Positions 56,651-64,000 of a DNA stretch of 64,000 bases are shown here, one piece after another. Positions within the stretch are counted from its first letter, which is position 1. Every line of letters starts with the position of its first letter. The position numbers and the translations under genes are program-made. The stretch is from the NCBI RefSeq assembly GCF_032050975.1, contig NZ_CP116967.1, positions 4,213,001-4,277,000 of the forward strand, given 5' to 3'. Below the pieces are notes generated by a model. The model saw only the letters and a list, made by a program, of their open reading frames with translations, ran no database searches and was not told the origin of the DNA. Source of the stretch: Candidatus Nitrospira allomarina. Its GTDB lineage: Bacteria > Nitrospirota > Nitrospiria > Nitrospirales > UBA8639.

Positions 56651-57189
56651 GTGTACCTCCTTAGATTGAATGCATGTTCCTTGCGAATAATAAAAAAAAT
56701 CGTTACTATTTCGCATTATTTAAAATATTCTTCATTCCCATTCATCCTGCCTTATTTTTATCATGTCGAGAGATGTCATAAGTTCGATCCTATTGCTTAT
56801 GGAAGGGAGCATCATGATCGAAGGTTTGCCAATGTACCGGCAAATTCAACATTCTTCTCAAAAATCGGCTTGATAGAACAATCATTTTTCTCAGGTGCGC
56901 ATTCGTCAGTTCCTTAAGTCATCATTAACCAAAGGTCGAAGGATGTTGGTATTCATCTTTTGACCAAAACGAGTCCTGCGTGAGGACTCCACATTATGGC
57001 CATGTGGTGCGCCGAGCATGAACCGTTTCGTCCAATTTCTGCGCCATAGACTACCTCCAGTGATGATGTTCGGAGGGTTCAGGCTGCCATCAGATCCAGC
57101 TCCGGCAGTCCGGATAGCGCCATCCCCTGAAATCAAATTCCCCCGTGCATCGAATCCTCCCGGTCTTCCTGTTATGACTCATTCATTGT
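56651..57189. other. Intergenic, one short hairpin
   Basis: About 540 bp with no supported gene. A small inverted repeat GAGTCCT...AGGACTC lies at about 56969-56987; without a following T run it is not a clear terminator. Confidence 0.4.
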
Positions 57190-58800
57190 ATGGACCAATG
57201 GAAAAAGCGAGTCAATAACATGTCATTCAAATCTCTAACCATGGGGATTCCCACCGTCACAGCCGGAATGCCACAGCCACATCTTCAGAAGGCTCTCATT
57301 GTGGGACTGGCATTGGGGATCTTCGTGGCGGATTGCTTGACCCCGCTAGGGGTCGGAATGGGTAGTCTGTACATTCTGGTTGTCGTGGCCACCTTCCCCC
57401 TCAACCATCTCTGGACTACAAGAATCGCGATAATCGGCGCAATGTTTTTAATTATTCTCGGGTATTGGGGCTCTATTTCAAGGCTTGGATATGAAACAGC
57501 CGTTATTAATCGCTCCCTATCGACTCTTTGTGTTTTGGTAACTGGATATATGACCTTGAAAAATATCTCTTCCCGACAGGCACTCCAGACGGTCAAAGAA
57601 GATCTCGAGGTCAAATATGGCTTGCAGACGAAGGAACTCAAAGAGCAAAACCAAACAATGTCTGTTCTCCTCGAGGATTTGAAACTGACCAAAAATGATT
57701 TGGAAGACAAGGAACGTCGGCTTCGTGTGCTGGTTGATGCCTTCCCGAGCGGGATGTTGATTGTGGATCATCTCGGCAAGGTCATCTTTGCCAATAAATT
57801 AATCGAAACCCTCTTTGGGTACGCACAACATGAATTAGTGGATCACTCTATCGATATGCTCGTCCCGCAACGATATCAGAAGGAACATTTCCAACATCGG
57901 GCTGACTTTTTCCATCATCCAAGTAGCCGGGCCATGGGCGCCGGACGGGACCTATTTGCCCGCCGCAAAGACGGGACTGAGTTCCCCGTAGAAATCGGAC
58001 TCAACCCCATCAACACACCGGACGGGTTCATGGTCCTCAGTTCAATCGTGGACATTTCAGCCAGAAAACAACACGAAGCCGAGCTCAAACGCCTCAATCA
58101 ACAACTAGCCAACCAGAATCAGGAACTGGAGGCCTATAACTATGCCGTTTCACACGATTTACGAACACCCCTGAGAGCAATTCATAATTATGCGGATTTT
58201 CTGCTGGAAGACTTGTCCACAACGGTTTCCTCCGAACAAACCGAATATTTGAACGGCATTACCACCGCCGTATGCGAAGCGGAAGAGCTCGTCTCCGATC
58301 TCCTTGAACTCTCCCGGTTAAATATCAAGGATTCTATTCCGCAGGTCTGTCATGTCGGAAACATCATTGCCAAAACGCTTTTCCTGCTGAATTTCGACAA
58401 AAACGTGGAAATTCATCAACCAGCTGAATGGCCAAGAGTCCTTGGCCATGAACATCTACTGAAACAGATTTTCCAGAACCTCCTGGCCAATGGAGTTAAA
58501 TTCAACCACTCCTCCCCAAAAGTTCTGAACATGAATTGGAAACAGGAACCTCATGGCATGATCACCTTCACCGTCAAGGACAATGGCATTGGAATCTCTG
58601 AACACTATCAGGATAAAATTTTCCAGGTTTTTGAACGATTGCATACGAACAGGGAATATGAGGGAACCGGCATCGGCTTGGCTATTGTCAAAAATGCGGT
58701 GAGCAGGCTTGGCGGAGAAATCCGCGTGAAGTCCGAATTGGGCAAAGGCAGCATTTTTTCATTTACGGTACCGATTGGAGAAAATTATGATGATGCATGA
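57190..58800 (+). CDS. Membrane PAS sensor histidine kinase
   Basis: 536 residues from ATG 57190 (ATG 57220 also possible). Three or four membrane helices (residues 34-105, for example ALIVGLALGIFVADCL), a coiled coil (125-175), a PAS domain (about 175-290, ending VLSSIVDISARKQHEAELK), a HisKA domain with SHDLRTPLRAI (His322), and an HATPase with NLLANGVKFNH, DNGIGI and GTGIGLAIVKNA. The HisKA resembles phytochrome-type kinases. It is the kinase of the response regulator that overlaps its end. Confidence 0.92.
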   Translation: MDQWKKRVNNMSFKSLTMGIPTVTAGMPQPHLQKALIVGLALGIFVADCLTPLGVGMGSLYILVVVATFPLNHLWTTRIAIIGAMFLIILGYWGSISRLGYETAVINRSLSTLCVLVTGYMTLKNISSRQALQTVKEDLEVKYGLQTKELKEQNQTMSVLLEDLKLTKNDLEDKERRLRVLVDAFPSGMLIVDHLGKVIFANKLIETLFGYAQHELVDHSIDMLVPQRYQKEHFQHRADFFHHPSSRAMGAGRDLFARRKDGTEFPVEIGLNPINTPDGFMVLSSIVDISARKQHEAELKRLNQQLANQNQELEAYNYAVSHDLRTPLRAIHNYADFLLEDLSTTVSSEQTEYLNGITTAVCEAEELVSDLLELSRLNIKDSIPQVCHVGNIIAKTLFLLNFDKNVEIHQPAEWPRVLGHEHLLKQIFQNLLANGVKFNHSSPKVLNMNWKQEPHGMITFTVKDNGIGISEHYQDKIFQVFERLHTNREYEGTGIGLAIVKNAVSRLGGEIRVKSELGKGSIFSFTVPIGENYDDA

Positions 58801-59248
58801 AAGCAGGAATTTAACCATTTTAATGGCGGAAGATAATCCCCACGATGTCCTGGCCACCAAACGTGCGTGGGAACAATTCGGCTTTGGGAATCATCTGCAT
58901 ATCGTGTCGGATGGGGAAGAATGTCTGGAATACCTGTTTCATCAAGGGAAGTACCTGGAATCGAACATCTTTCCTGATCCTGACCTCATACTCCTGGACC
59001 TCAAACTCCCAAAGCTGGATGGCCATCAGGTTCTCAAAACGATACGGGCGAACGATCAGTTCCGATTTTTACCTGTCATCATTCTCACGAATTCAACCCT
59101 CGAGACCGACCGGAACAAAGGATATGAATACGGGTGCACGGCGTTCCTCAAAAAACCGGTCGGGTACGCCAACTTCGCCAATCTCTTGAAATCCCTACGG
59201 ACCTTCTGGAGTTGCGTGGAACCCTATGCCAAGCCATTAACAGCCTAA
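58787..59248 (+). CDS. Single-domain response regulator (Rcp1-like)
   Basis: 153 residues from ATG 58787, preceded by GGAG, overlapping the kinase stop by 14 bp. The receiver fold is LMAEDNPHDVLATKRA (acidic pocket), LILLDLKLPKLDGHQVLKTI with the phospho-Asp, VIILTNST and the Lys in FLKKPV. No output domain follows, so it probably relays phosphate. Coupled translation implies it is the partner of the upstream kinase. Confidence 0.92.
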   Translation: MMMHESRNLTILMAEDNPHDVLATKRAWEQFGFGNHLHIVSDGEECLEYLFHQGKYLESNIFPDPDLILLDLKLPKLDGHQVLKTIRANDQFRFLPVIILTNSTLETDRNKGYEYGCTAFLKKPVGYANFANLLKSLRTFWSCVEPYAKPLTA

Positions 59249-59263
59249 ACGAACGGGTAGCCC

Positions 59264-62200
59264 ATGTCCCCAGTGCAGGATTCCGGATTATCAGCTCTTC
59301 TCATCGAAGACAATTCCCATGAGCGAATCGCGATCCGCCGCTCCCTGAAGCAGGACGTTCACACCCTTCTTGAATGTGAAAGTGCGGAGGAAGCCATTCG
59401 CCATCTGGAACATTCTCCTTCCAAATTTGACGTCATCATCGCCGACTTCAAACTCCCAGGCATGGACGGCCTCACACTGTTTCGCACCCTGCGGCAGATG
59501 AAATGCCTATCTCCATTTATTCTCTTAACAGGGAATGGATCCGAACAAATTGCCATTGAGGCCTTCAAAGCCGGAGTGAATGACTATTTGGTTAAGGCGT
59601 CCGAAAGCGACTACTTGAATTTATTGCCGGCGCTCGTGACGGAAGTCATCCAACATCATCGCTTGAAAATTAAAAATGAGTTGCTGGAATTGTCACTCAA
59701 AGAAGCCCAGGAACGGTTTCACCAATTCATGGAGCACTATCAGGGGATTTTTTGGCTGACCGACTTTCAAGAACCAAGAAGGTTATTGTATGTCAGCCCG
59801 ACCTATGAAAGGATTTGGGGGCGCCCGGCTCTTCAACTCGCTCAAAACCCGTTGGACTGGCTTGAAGCCCTTCATCCCGACGATCAGGACCGAATCAGGA
59901 ACGCCTATTTGAAGCTGAATATCAGCGGAGAATATAACGAAATTTATCGAATCGTGAAATCAGACGGGTCGACACGCTGGATCCATGAACGCGGCCTCAT
60001 CAATCACAATCAAGGGGGACATCCGTATCGGATCACCAGGCTGGCTGAAGATATTACCGACCGCACCACGATGTCAGAAGCTCTTCAGGCCAGCGAGGAA
60101 CGCTTTGCACAGTTCATGGCCCATCTTCCGGGTTTGGCCTATATGAAAGACGAACAGTATCGTTTGACATATCTGAATCCGGAATTTGAACAGGTGTTCA
60201 ATATTAATCTCAAAAACTGGATAGGCAAAACCGTTCACGACGTCTTACCTCCCGACACGGCGGCAAAGCTCCAATACGATGATGACTGGGTGCTCTCTCA
60301 TGGTCAATCCCTGGAAATCATCGAGGACATTCCACTCCCTGACGGCCTCCATCAGTATTTAACCTGCAAATTTCCTATTCTCCAACATGACCGTCCACCA
60401 ATACTGGGAGGTGTATCGATCGATGTCACCGGCCAGTTCAAGGCGGAAATCCAACGGGATCATATTTTTTCCCTATCCCTGGATCTCATGTGCAGCATCG
60501 GCATTGACGGGTATCTGAAAAAAACCAATCCTGCCTTCGAAAAACTTCTTGGATACACCCAGGAAGAACTGCTATCCCAACCATTAATCTTTTTCACTCA
60601 TCCGGATGACCGGCTATCCACCCAGGCAGCATTCCATCAACTCGCTGAAGAGAAAGATGTGGTGGATTTCCAGAACCGCATCCGTGATATCCGTGGCAAT
60701 TACCTCTGGCTGGAATGGCGTGCCACTCCCCAGCTTCAGGAAAAATCCATCTATGCCGTTGCGCGGGATATCACCCAGCGGTATCACGCAACCAAAGCGC
60801 TCCGTCGGTATGAACAAATTGTGTCAACCAGTTCCGACTTTCTCTGCTTTTTAGATGAGAAGAATTGCCTGCAGGCCGTGAATCATGGATTTTGTGAATA
60901 TTTCAATCTTCCTGCGCGGGAAATCACCGGTCGTCACATTCGGGATTTTGTGGGAACGGAACTATTTGAATCTCAACTCCAAAGCCATTTAGATGACTGT
61001 CGGAAAGGGCGGGTCGTCTGCTTTCATCAGGATCTGACCTTTCCTGAAGAAAACGTGCGTTTCATGGAGGTAAGGCTGAATCCCTATGTCGAGTCGGACG
61101 GAACGATTTCAGGCGTGACCGCCATATGGAGAGATCTCACCGAGCAAAAACGTCTGGAACAGCATGTGAGACAGACACAAAAAATGGAATCCATCGGAAC
61201 TCTGGCAGGAGGAATCGCGCACGATTTCAATAATATCCTGATGGCGATTCTCGGATGGGCAGAAATGGGAACATGGAAACATCCCCAAGGCGATCCCGCA
61301 TACAAATATTTTGAGCAAATCGGAATCGCGGGGAAACGTGGACGGGATCTCATCCAGCAAATCCTCACCTTCAGCCGGCAAACCGAACACCATCCTCGCC
61401 CAGTGGATCTGGGCCCGGTTATCGAAGAATCTCTTGCTCTTCTCCGGGCCACCTTTCCCTCAAACATTGAGTTGCATTTTGGTATTCATCACAACATGAA
61501 TATGGTGTTTGCCGATCCCGTTCAAATTCATCGAATCATCATGAACCTCTGTTCGAATGCGGAACATGCCCTTCGCCCCCATGGCGGAACCCTGACCATC
61601 GACCTTCATGCCATCATCATTGAAAAAGGCGACTTCCAATTCCCACCGACGCTGATTCCCGGAAGGTATGTGCAGATCGTTGTCAGTGATTCCGGTCCTG
61701 GGATTCCCGACCAAATCCTCTCCAAAATTTTCGACCCGTTTTTCACCACCAAACCCGTGGGAGAAGGAACCGGAATGGGATTGTCCGTGGTACATGGCAT
61801 CGTAGAAAATCTCCGAGGACACATTTCGGTAAAATCTTCAGCAAAGGATGGAACCACTTTTTTCATCGCCATCCCCGAGTACCAGGTACCCACCGACTCC
61901 TCCCTTCATTCAAAGCCTTCCAACATCAGTAACGGAAGTGGACACGTGCTAATTGTGGATGATGAAATATCCATTACCGAAGTCATGAAAGAATTTCTAG
62001 AGCATCTGGGCTATACCGTCACAGTCCGGACGAATCCCTTGGAGGCCCTTGAAGAGTTTCGCATGAAACCCCACGGATTCGACTGCCTCATCACGGATCA
62101 AACAATGCCTAGACTTGGAGGAGACCAATTGTCTCGAGAAATCCTCAAAGTACGCCCCAATATGCCAATCATCCTTTGTACGGGGTTCAGTCATACGATT

Positions 62201-62320
62201 GACCAGGAAAATTCTTTGGAACAGGGGATTACGGCATTCCTCTATAAGCCCATCTTATTGGATCAATTGAGCCAAACGCTGACCCACATCCTGTCACATT
62301 CCAAGCCCGAAATTCCTTAG
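59264..62320 (+). CDS. Hybrid sensor kinase (REC, multiple PAS, HisKA, HATPase, REC)
   Basis: 1018 residues, 15 bp after the response regulator. REC1 (residues 10-125) has LLIEDN, VIIADFKLPGMDG, LLTGNGS and YLVKA. Four or so PAS domains follow (150-280, 285-405, 410-525, 530-640). The kinase core is MESIGTLAGGIAHDFNNILM with the phospho-His, DSGPGIP and GTGMGLSVVHGIVENL. REC2 (about 900-1015) has VLIVDDE, CLITDQTMPRLGG, LCTGF and LYKP. No membrane helix, so it is cytoplasmic. It probably acts with the two upstream proteins in a phosphorelay. Confidence 0.92.
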   Translation: MSPVQDSGLSALLIEDNSHERIAIRRSLKQDVHTLLECESAEEAIRHLEHSPSKFDVIIADFKLPGMDGLTLFRTLRQMKCLSPFILLTGNGSEQIAIEAFKAGVNDYLVKASESDYLNLLPALVTEVIQHHRLKIKNELLELSLKEAQERFHQFMEHYQGIFWLTDFQEPRRLLYVSPTYERIWGRPALQLAQNPLDWLEALHPDDQDRIRNAYLKLNISGEYNEIYRIVKSDGSTRWIHERGLINHNQGGHPYRITRLAEDITDRTTMSEALQASEERFAQFMAHLPGLAYMKDEQYRLTYLNPEFEQVFNINLKNWIGKTVHDVLPPDTAAKLQYDDDWVLSHGQSLEIIEDIPLPDGLHQYLTCKFPILQHDRPPILGGVSIDVTGQFKAEIQRDHIFSLSLDLMCSIGIDGYLKKTNPAFEKLLGYTQEELLSQPLIFFTHPDDRLSTQAAFHQLAEEKDVVDFQNRIRDIRGNYLWLEWRATPQLQEKSIYAVARDITQRYHATKALRRYEQIVSTSSDFLCFLDEKNCLQAVNHGFCEYFNLPAREITGRHIRDFVGTELFESQLQSHLDDCRKGRVVCFHQDLTFPEENVRFMEVRLNPYVESDGTISGVTAIWRDLTEQKRLEQHVRQTQKMESIGTLAGGIAHDFNNILMAILGWAEMGTWKHPQGDPAYKYFEQIGIAGKRGRDLIQQILTFSRQTEHHPRPVDLGPVIEESLALLRATFPSNIELHFGIHHNMNMVFADPVQIHRIIMNLCSNAEHALRPHGGTLTIDLHAIIIEKGDFQFPPTLIPGRYVQIVVSDSGPGIPDQILSKIFDPFFTTKPVGEGTGMGLSVVHGIVENLRGHISVKSSAKDGTTFFIAIPEYQVPTDSSLHSKPSNISNGSGHVLIVDDEISITEVMKEFLEHLGYTVTVRTNPLEALEEFRMKPHGFDCLITDQTMPRLGGDQLSREILKVRPNMPIILCTGFSHTIDQENSLEQGITAFLYKPILLDQLSQTLTHILSHSKPEIP

Positions 62321-62348
62321 GTATAACTTATAACCTCAGGCTTCACTT

Positions 62349-62792
62349 CTAAAACACTTTTGTCTGTCGTGTCGCGTTCAGATACCCGAGAAGGATATCC
62401 CGTCTTGCGACGACGCCGAGGAGTTTTCCCTCCTCATCGACCACCGGCATGCGGATCAGATGTTTCCCTTCCAGTCGATCAATAATCTCGATAGCCGGCG
62501 TCTCCCGTCTTACTGTCACCGGGGCAGGAGTCATTAAGTCCCTCGCCGGGACACCTGCCAAAGACCGCTCCTCCTTAATCGCATGGAGAAGATCGAACTC
62601 GCTGACAATCCCAAGCAAGTGCTGGTCACGGTCGACAATCGGCACACTGCCAAAACCCTCCTCGGTCATGGTCTGCGCCAGTGATTCTGCTGAATCCTCA
62701 GGATGATAGGCATACACGGCATCTTGCATGAATTGCTCGGCAATCAGTCCCTTAAAGTCACGGGAACCCACAATGTAATCAACGCGTCGCAT
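62349..62792 (-). CDS. CBS-domain pair protein
   Basis: 147 residues from ATG 62792, which has AGGAGGGG 8 nt upstream; a longer start at 62858 is rejected. Two CBS units are visible: MQDAVYAYHPEDSAESLAQT with VPIVDRDQHLLGIVSEFDL, and LMTPAPVTVRRETPAIEIID with MPVVDEEGKLLGVVARRDIL. CBS pairs bind adenosyl ligands and often sense energy state. The partner enzyme is unknown. It lies downstream of a 46-codon ORF with a very strong ribosome site. Confidence 0.92.
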   Translation of the reverse strand: MRRVDYIVGSRDFKGLIAEQFMQDAVYAYHPEDSAESLAQTMTEEGFGSVPIVDRDQHLLGIVSEFDLLHAIKEERSLAGVPARDLMTPAPVTVRRETPAIEIIDRLEGKHLIRMPVVDEEGKLLGVVARRDILLGYLNATRQTKVF

Positions 62793-62865
62793 AATCCACC
62801 CCTCCTTCGACAGGGAACTCGTGTGAGCGTCTGTGTTGAACGGACAACCCGGCACCACAGATTTT

Positions 62866-63006
62866 TCAATCCAACACCACTCTCCACATTCCCAAGGCTA
62901 TGAGGCTAAAAATAAGACCTTCAACCATTCCTTCCCCCCAAGCTGCCAAACGGGGGCTGAATAACCACAGCTTCACCATCATCCAGCCTGGAAACTCTTT
63001 TCGCAT
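62866..63006 (-). CDS. 46-residue small protein with a near-perfect ribosome binding site
   Basis: ATG 63006 is preceded by AAGGAGGTGA, close to the full complement of the 16S rRNA end. The product MRKEFPGWMMVKLWLFSPRL continues with an amphipathic to hydrophobic stretch (GLIFSLIALGMWRVVL), like a small membrane protein. It ends 73 bp before the CBS gene on the same strand, so the two may share a transcript. No family is recognised; the strength of the ribosome site is the reason to call it. Confidence 0.55.
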   Translation of the reverse strand: MRKEFPGWMMVKLWLFSPRLAAWGEGMVEGLIFSLIALGMWRVVLD

Positions 63007-63099
63007 GGTCTCACCTCCTTCCGATCCTCGACGACCCTTTATTCAGAGAATTTCATGTTCATCCTTAAGAATGTTCATGTTTTCCGTATCATGAAAACA

Positions 63100-63139
63100 C
63101 GAAGGCCTTCCGGACATATGCATCCCCGGAAGGCCTTCG
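63100..63139 (-). terminator. Perfect 14-bp inverted repeat, likely terminator
   Basis: CGAAGGCCTTCCGG and CCGGAAGGCCTTCG pair perfectly around a 12-nt loop. On the minus strand the stem is followed by TGTTTTC, a modest U-rich tail; on the plus strand there is no good T run. It lies between the minus-strand small-protein/CBS unit and the plus-strand gene at 63450. Nothing else is supported between 63140 and 63449. Confidence 0.55.
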
Positions 63140-63449
63140 TATTGATCACTTTCGATAGGGTGCAAAAAGAACGATTTACCCCATGACGACCTCAATTTTT
63201 TTTTAGGTATCTTTCTACCATGCGCTTTTTTTGAATAAAAGTAAAGCGCCTCATTTTTGGGAAACAGGCGCACAGGGAAGAGGAAATGTTCCCGAAAAAA
63301 AAGGCAACGACCAGGACCATGAGAAAAACCTCTGGCATGTTTTTCAGGATTCCGCTGATTTTTTTTAATTCCGCATGACACGGTCCGCAAGAATATCCCT
63401 CTCCGACGAAAATGAGGTAAGATTTCGTACGGGTCCTTTCACTCAACTC

Positions 63450-63869
63450 ATGATGAAACTTCGTCGACCACAAGAGACGTTAGCGGGTTGCTGTTGGCTC
63501 GCCCGTATGGCGGATAAAGTGCGGGCCTCTCGAGAGGGGAGCTTTCCGTTCCTCTACCGCTTGTCTTTGGGCAGTCCGATTGGAATTGACGGCTATTTCC
63601 TTCGACACTTCAGGCTGTCTTTTCGTCAATTTCGCAACGCCGTCATAGAAACTCATACGGACCAAAACCTGGAACAGTGGTTTCTGGGGCAGCCCGGAGT
63701 GAATTCCTCCGCTATATCGAGTTGGAATGACTTTGCCCCCAAGCTAGGCACTCCAGGCTACCCTGTCTCCTTTGTGCGCCATCTCATCAAATGGTTTGTC
63801 TATCCAAAATCCATCAGGAACCCCGTGAACAGTCTCTTTGAGATGATCGAACAGGATGAAGCCCCGTAA
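63450..63869 (+). CDS. DUF5069 domain protein
   Basis: 139 residues from ATG 63450 (ATG 63453 and 63375 are alternatives; none has a clear ribosome site). The family pattern is plain: LRRPQETLAGCCWLARMADK (P.e.l.G...L.R..DK.RA), then GIDGYFLRHFRLSFRQFRNA and NLEQWFLGQPG. DUF5069 proteins are of unknown function. The remaining 63870-64000 contains no gene I can support. Confidence 0.8.
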   Translation: MMKLRRPQETLAGCCWLARMADKVRASREGSFPFLYRLSLGSPIGIDGYFLRHFRLSFRQFRNAVIETHTDQNLEQWFLGQPGVNSSAISSWNDFAPKLGTPGYPVSFVRHLIKWFVYPKSIRNPVNSLFEMIEQDEAP

Positions 63870-64000
63870 TTCCGCTGCGTGCCTGGTGTCATAACACCAC
63901 ACCCAACACTCATAGATCACCTGCATGAACGATCACACCATTTTGGATGAAGTTCATCAAAATCCTGATACCGCTGCCGTGGCGAGCCGTCGCACCTAGA

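Noticed and set aside
56969-56987. Small inverted repeat GAGTCCT/AGGACTC
   Set aside because: Stem of 7 bp without a T run; too weak for a terminator.
1-64000. CRISPR arrays, prophage structural genes, rRNA genes
   Set aside because: No regularly spaced direct repeats, capsid or tail proteins, or rRNA motifs were seen.

Overview
The window (about 50% GC by eye) reads as a bacterial chromosome segment, most plausibly from the Nitrospirota, perhaps a Nitrospira-like nitrite oxidiser. This rests on the mix of families: a large exopolysaccharide (EPS) locus of the exosortase-associated type, a Wzz/BY-kinase fusion, short Wza proteins, radical SAM and DUF5069 proteins, and c-di-GMP riboswitches. 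No rRNA or taxonomic marker gene is present, so the assignment is inference.

Region 1 (1-10.7 kb) is loosely packed: two tandem GT2 glycosyltransferases (the first cut by the window edge), a secreted beta-propeller glycosidase-like protein, an SGNH hydrolase, a PRMT-like methyltransferase, a formyltransferase and a GNAT enzyme. Long non-coding tracts and IS3-family transposase fragments separate them, which suggests an eroding accessory island.

Region 2 (10.7-32.7 kb) is one EPS biosynthesis and export locus, entirely on the minus strand. In transcription order: two Wza-type export proteins, a Wzz-BY-kinase, a short polyprenyl-phosphate sugar transferase, an exosortase-type polysaccharide deacetylase, an outer-membrane beta-barrel protein, a GT4, a GlpD-like oxidoreductase, a methyltransferase, an SDR epimerase, a hexapeptide acyltransferase, an acyl-activating ligase, an ACP, a second GT4, a second deacetylase, a flippase and two FemAB/CelD-like GNATs. 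Many junctions overlap by 1-14 bp. The locus would build, acylate, deacetylate, flip, polymerise and export a modified polysaccharide. No exosortase lies in the window.

Region 3 (33.2-35.3 kb) is a decayed integrative element: tRNA-Arg(CCT), a tyrosine-integrase pseudogene with several frameshifts, an intact STAS gene bracketed by two fragments of an excisionase-like gene, and a decayed tRNA-Arg-like 5' half.

Region 4 (35.4-45.1 kb) holds a radical SAM protein, a TPR lipoprotein, a second SGNH protein, an unknown two-gene unit, and a lysine/2-aminoadipate catabolic operon (saccharopine/lysine dehydrogenase, ALDH7-type dehydrogenase carrying a one-base frameshift, VOC protein).

Region 5 (46-53 kb) is the most striking. 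Three paralogous secreted proteins (Fn3 with FG-GAP, Ig-like or InlB-like modules) each follow a duplicated leader. Two leaders carry well-formed c-di-GMP-I (GEMM-I) riboswitches and the third a degenerate copy. Each leader also holds a short upstream ORF with a strong ribosome binding site that runs out of frame into the main gene. Region 6 (53.9-64 kb) contains a cupin, a 3-methyladenine glycosylase-DUF488 fusion, a C39-like pseudogene, a histidine kinase/response regulator/hybrid kinase cluster, a CBS protein preceded by a 46-codon ORF, and a DUF5069 protein.
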